Assembly (NCBI GenBank): GCA_034430415.1
Contig: DAOUEN010000108.1
Coordinates: 1 to 15,100, forward strand
Reading direction: 5' to 3'
DNA: 15,100 nt
Source of the DNA: JADFUZ01 sp034430415
GTDB lineage: Bacteria > Chloroflexota > Dehalococcoidia > GIF9 > AB-539-J10
Each line of letters begins with the position of its first letter. Position 1 is the first letter of the stretch. Shown here piece by piece: positions 14,037-15,100 of this stretch. A model generated the notes under the pieces. The model did not search any database and was not told the origin of the DNA. It saw only the letters and a list, made by a program, of their open reading frames with translations. A program made the translations under genes and the position numbers.

Positions 14037-15100
14037 ATGCGTGAGAGCTGTGGCATCTTTGGAATTTACGGCCGCAGAATAGACATAGCTCGACTGATCT
14101 TCTTTGCACTCTTCGCTCTGCAGCACCGTGGCCAGGAGAGCAGCGGCATTGCTGTGTGCGACGGCGATGGAATAAAGGCCCGCACCAATAGAGGGCTGGT
14201 TTCTCAGGCATTCACCGAGAGTGACCTTGCCCAGCTCCAGGGACACATCGGTATCGGACATAACCTGTACTCGGCCTCCGGTTCAAGGCAACTGGGCAGT
14301 GTCGGCCCCGTTGTAGCAGGGATCAAAGAGCCGGCACTCGCAGTATCCCACAACGGCAACATACTGAACGCCAAGCCGCTCCGCGATGAACTCCAGATGC
14401 GAGGCTACAGCTTTCACACTTCGACTGACTCCGAGGTCATCGCTAATCTGATTCTAGCCTCGCCCGGCAACAACTGGCAGGAAAGAATCAGGCATGCCAT
14501 GTACCGCCTCCAGGGAGCTTATTCGCTCACAATCCTTACCAGGGACAAGCTGATTGCAGTCCGTGACCCCATGGGCGTACGCCCCCTCTGCCTGGGTACT
14601 ATCGACAGCGGCTACGTCATTGCCTCAGAGAGCTGCGCCCTGGATCACCTGGGAGCACAGCTCTCCCGCGATGTCGAGCCCGGCGAGATCATAGTCATAG
14701 ACGACAACGGCGTCGAGAGCTTTAAGGGGAAGGGCGACAGCAAGAAGGCCCTCTGCATCTTCGAATATATCTACTTCGCCCGCCCCGACAGCGTCATAGA
14801 GGGCAAGCTGGTCTATGAGGCGAGACAGGCCATGGGAGCAGAACTGTCACGGCAGTACCCCGTTGACGCTGACCTGGCTACAGGCATCCCCGATTCAGCT
14901 ACCGCAGCCGGCATCGGCTACGCCGAGGCCTCGGGTATCCCGTACTGCGAGGGCTTGCTCAAGAACCGCTACGTCGGCCGCACCTTCATTCAGCCAGACC
15001 AGAGACTCAGAGACCTCGGCGTCCAGCTTAAGTTCAATCCCCTCTCCCAGGTGATCTCCGGCAAGCGGCTGGTGGTCGTTGACGACAGCATCGTTCGCGG
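14037..15100 (+). CDS. purF: Amidophosphoribosyltransferase, N-terminal part (cut by window end)
   Basis: This is the first committed enzyme of purine synthesis, making phosphoribosylamine from PRPP and glutamine. The visible 354 residues cover the class II glutaminase domain (5-230) and most of the phosphoribosyltransferase domain, ending at the PRPP loop VVVDDSIVR. Cys5 (MRES-CGIFG) would become the N-terminal nucleophile after removal of a four-residue propeptide. QHRGQESSG (Arg31), SHNGN (Asn106, Gly107) and TSTDSEV (Asp131) are intact, but the GHxRYST block reads GHNLYSAS, with Leu77 in place of the conserved Arg. CIFEYIYFARPDS (Cys240) matches the Bacillus subtilis iron-sulfur type, whose remaining cluster cysteines lie beyond the window. 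ATG 14037 is chosen because ATG 14022 lies in the promoter -10 box; there is no good ribosome-binding site. It is divergent from rpsO, 74 bp away. Confidence 0.95.
   Translation, partial: MRESCGIFGIYGRRIDIARLIFFALFALQHRGQESSGIAVCDGDGIKARTNRGLVSQAFTESDLAQLQGHIGIGHNLYSASGSRQLGSVGPVVAGIKEPALAVSHNGNILNAKPLRDELQMRGYSFHTSTDSEVIANLILASPGNNWQERIRHAMYRLQGAYSLTILTRDKLIAVRDPMGVRPLCLGTIDSGYVIASESCALDHLGAQLSRDVEPGEIIVIDDNGVESFKGKGDSKKALCIFEYIYFARPDSVIEGKLVYEARQAMGAELSRQYPVDADLATGIPDSATAAGIGYAEASGIPYCEGLLKNRYVGRTFIQPDQRLRDLGVQLKFNPLSQVISGKRLVVVDDSIVR

Overview
The window is bacterial, densely coded and of moderate GC content. It has no rRNA, tRNA, CRISPR array, insertion sequence or transposase that I can recognise. 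The best guess for the source is an uncultured Chloroflexota of the Dehalococcoidia type. The reasons are an actinobacterial/archaeal-style inositol-phosphate synthase next to a phosphatidylinositol-phosphate-synthase-like enzyme and purA, a 47-residue zinc-ribbon protein of the DUF5679 type, an rpsO-pnp-dapB-asd-dapA cluster, and a crotonyl-CoA/4-hydroxybutyryl-CoA gene set. This assignment is inference from gene content, not from a marker-gene tree.

Region 1 (1-3580, minus strand) is a three-gene acyl-CoA operon, transcribed from a crotonase-family gene through an acyl-CoA dehydrogenase to a 4-hydroxybutyryl-CoA dehydratase-like gene. Together they suggest C4 acyl-CoA metabolism through crotonyl-CoA, but the first and third proteins both differ from the textbook enzymes at active-site positions. 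Region 2 (3581-5057) has a 336-bp upstream region with a possible promoter, then two small cysteine-bearing proteins in convergent orientation: one resembling L-2-amino-thiazoline-4-carboxylate hydrolase-like proteins and one of the C_GCAxxG_C_C type.

Region 3 (5058-8665, plus strand) starts with a promoter and an inverted repeat, then a small zinc-ribbon gene with a TTG start, then ino1, a CDP-alcohol phosphatidyltransferase and purA. The ino1/phosphatidyltransferase pair would make inositol-1-phosphate and attach it to a CDP-activated lipid, giving inositol phospholipids. Region 4 (8718-13962, minus strand) is a tight operon rpsO-pnp-dapB-asd-dapA, with an ATGA overlap between rpsO and pnp and gaps of 1 to 29 bp elsewhere. 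It combines a ribosomal protein and an RNA-degrading enzyme with three steps of lysine/diaminopimelate synthesis. Region 5 (14037-15100, plus strand) is the 5' part of purF, cut by the window end.

The most notable observations are these. (1) The Asd-like protein has Gly where the catalytic Cys should be. (2) PurF has Leu where the glutamine-anchoring Arg is expected. (3) The 74 bp between rpsO and purF hold two back-to-back promoters with superimposed -35 boxes and mirrored CTATAATG -10 boxes, each placed so close to its start codon that both mRNAs should be nearly leaderless. (4) The 4-hydroxybutyryl-CoA dehydratase-like protein has an iron-sulfur ligand spacing one residue shorter than the characterised enzyme. 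(5) The crotonase lacks one of the two catalytic Glu residues.
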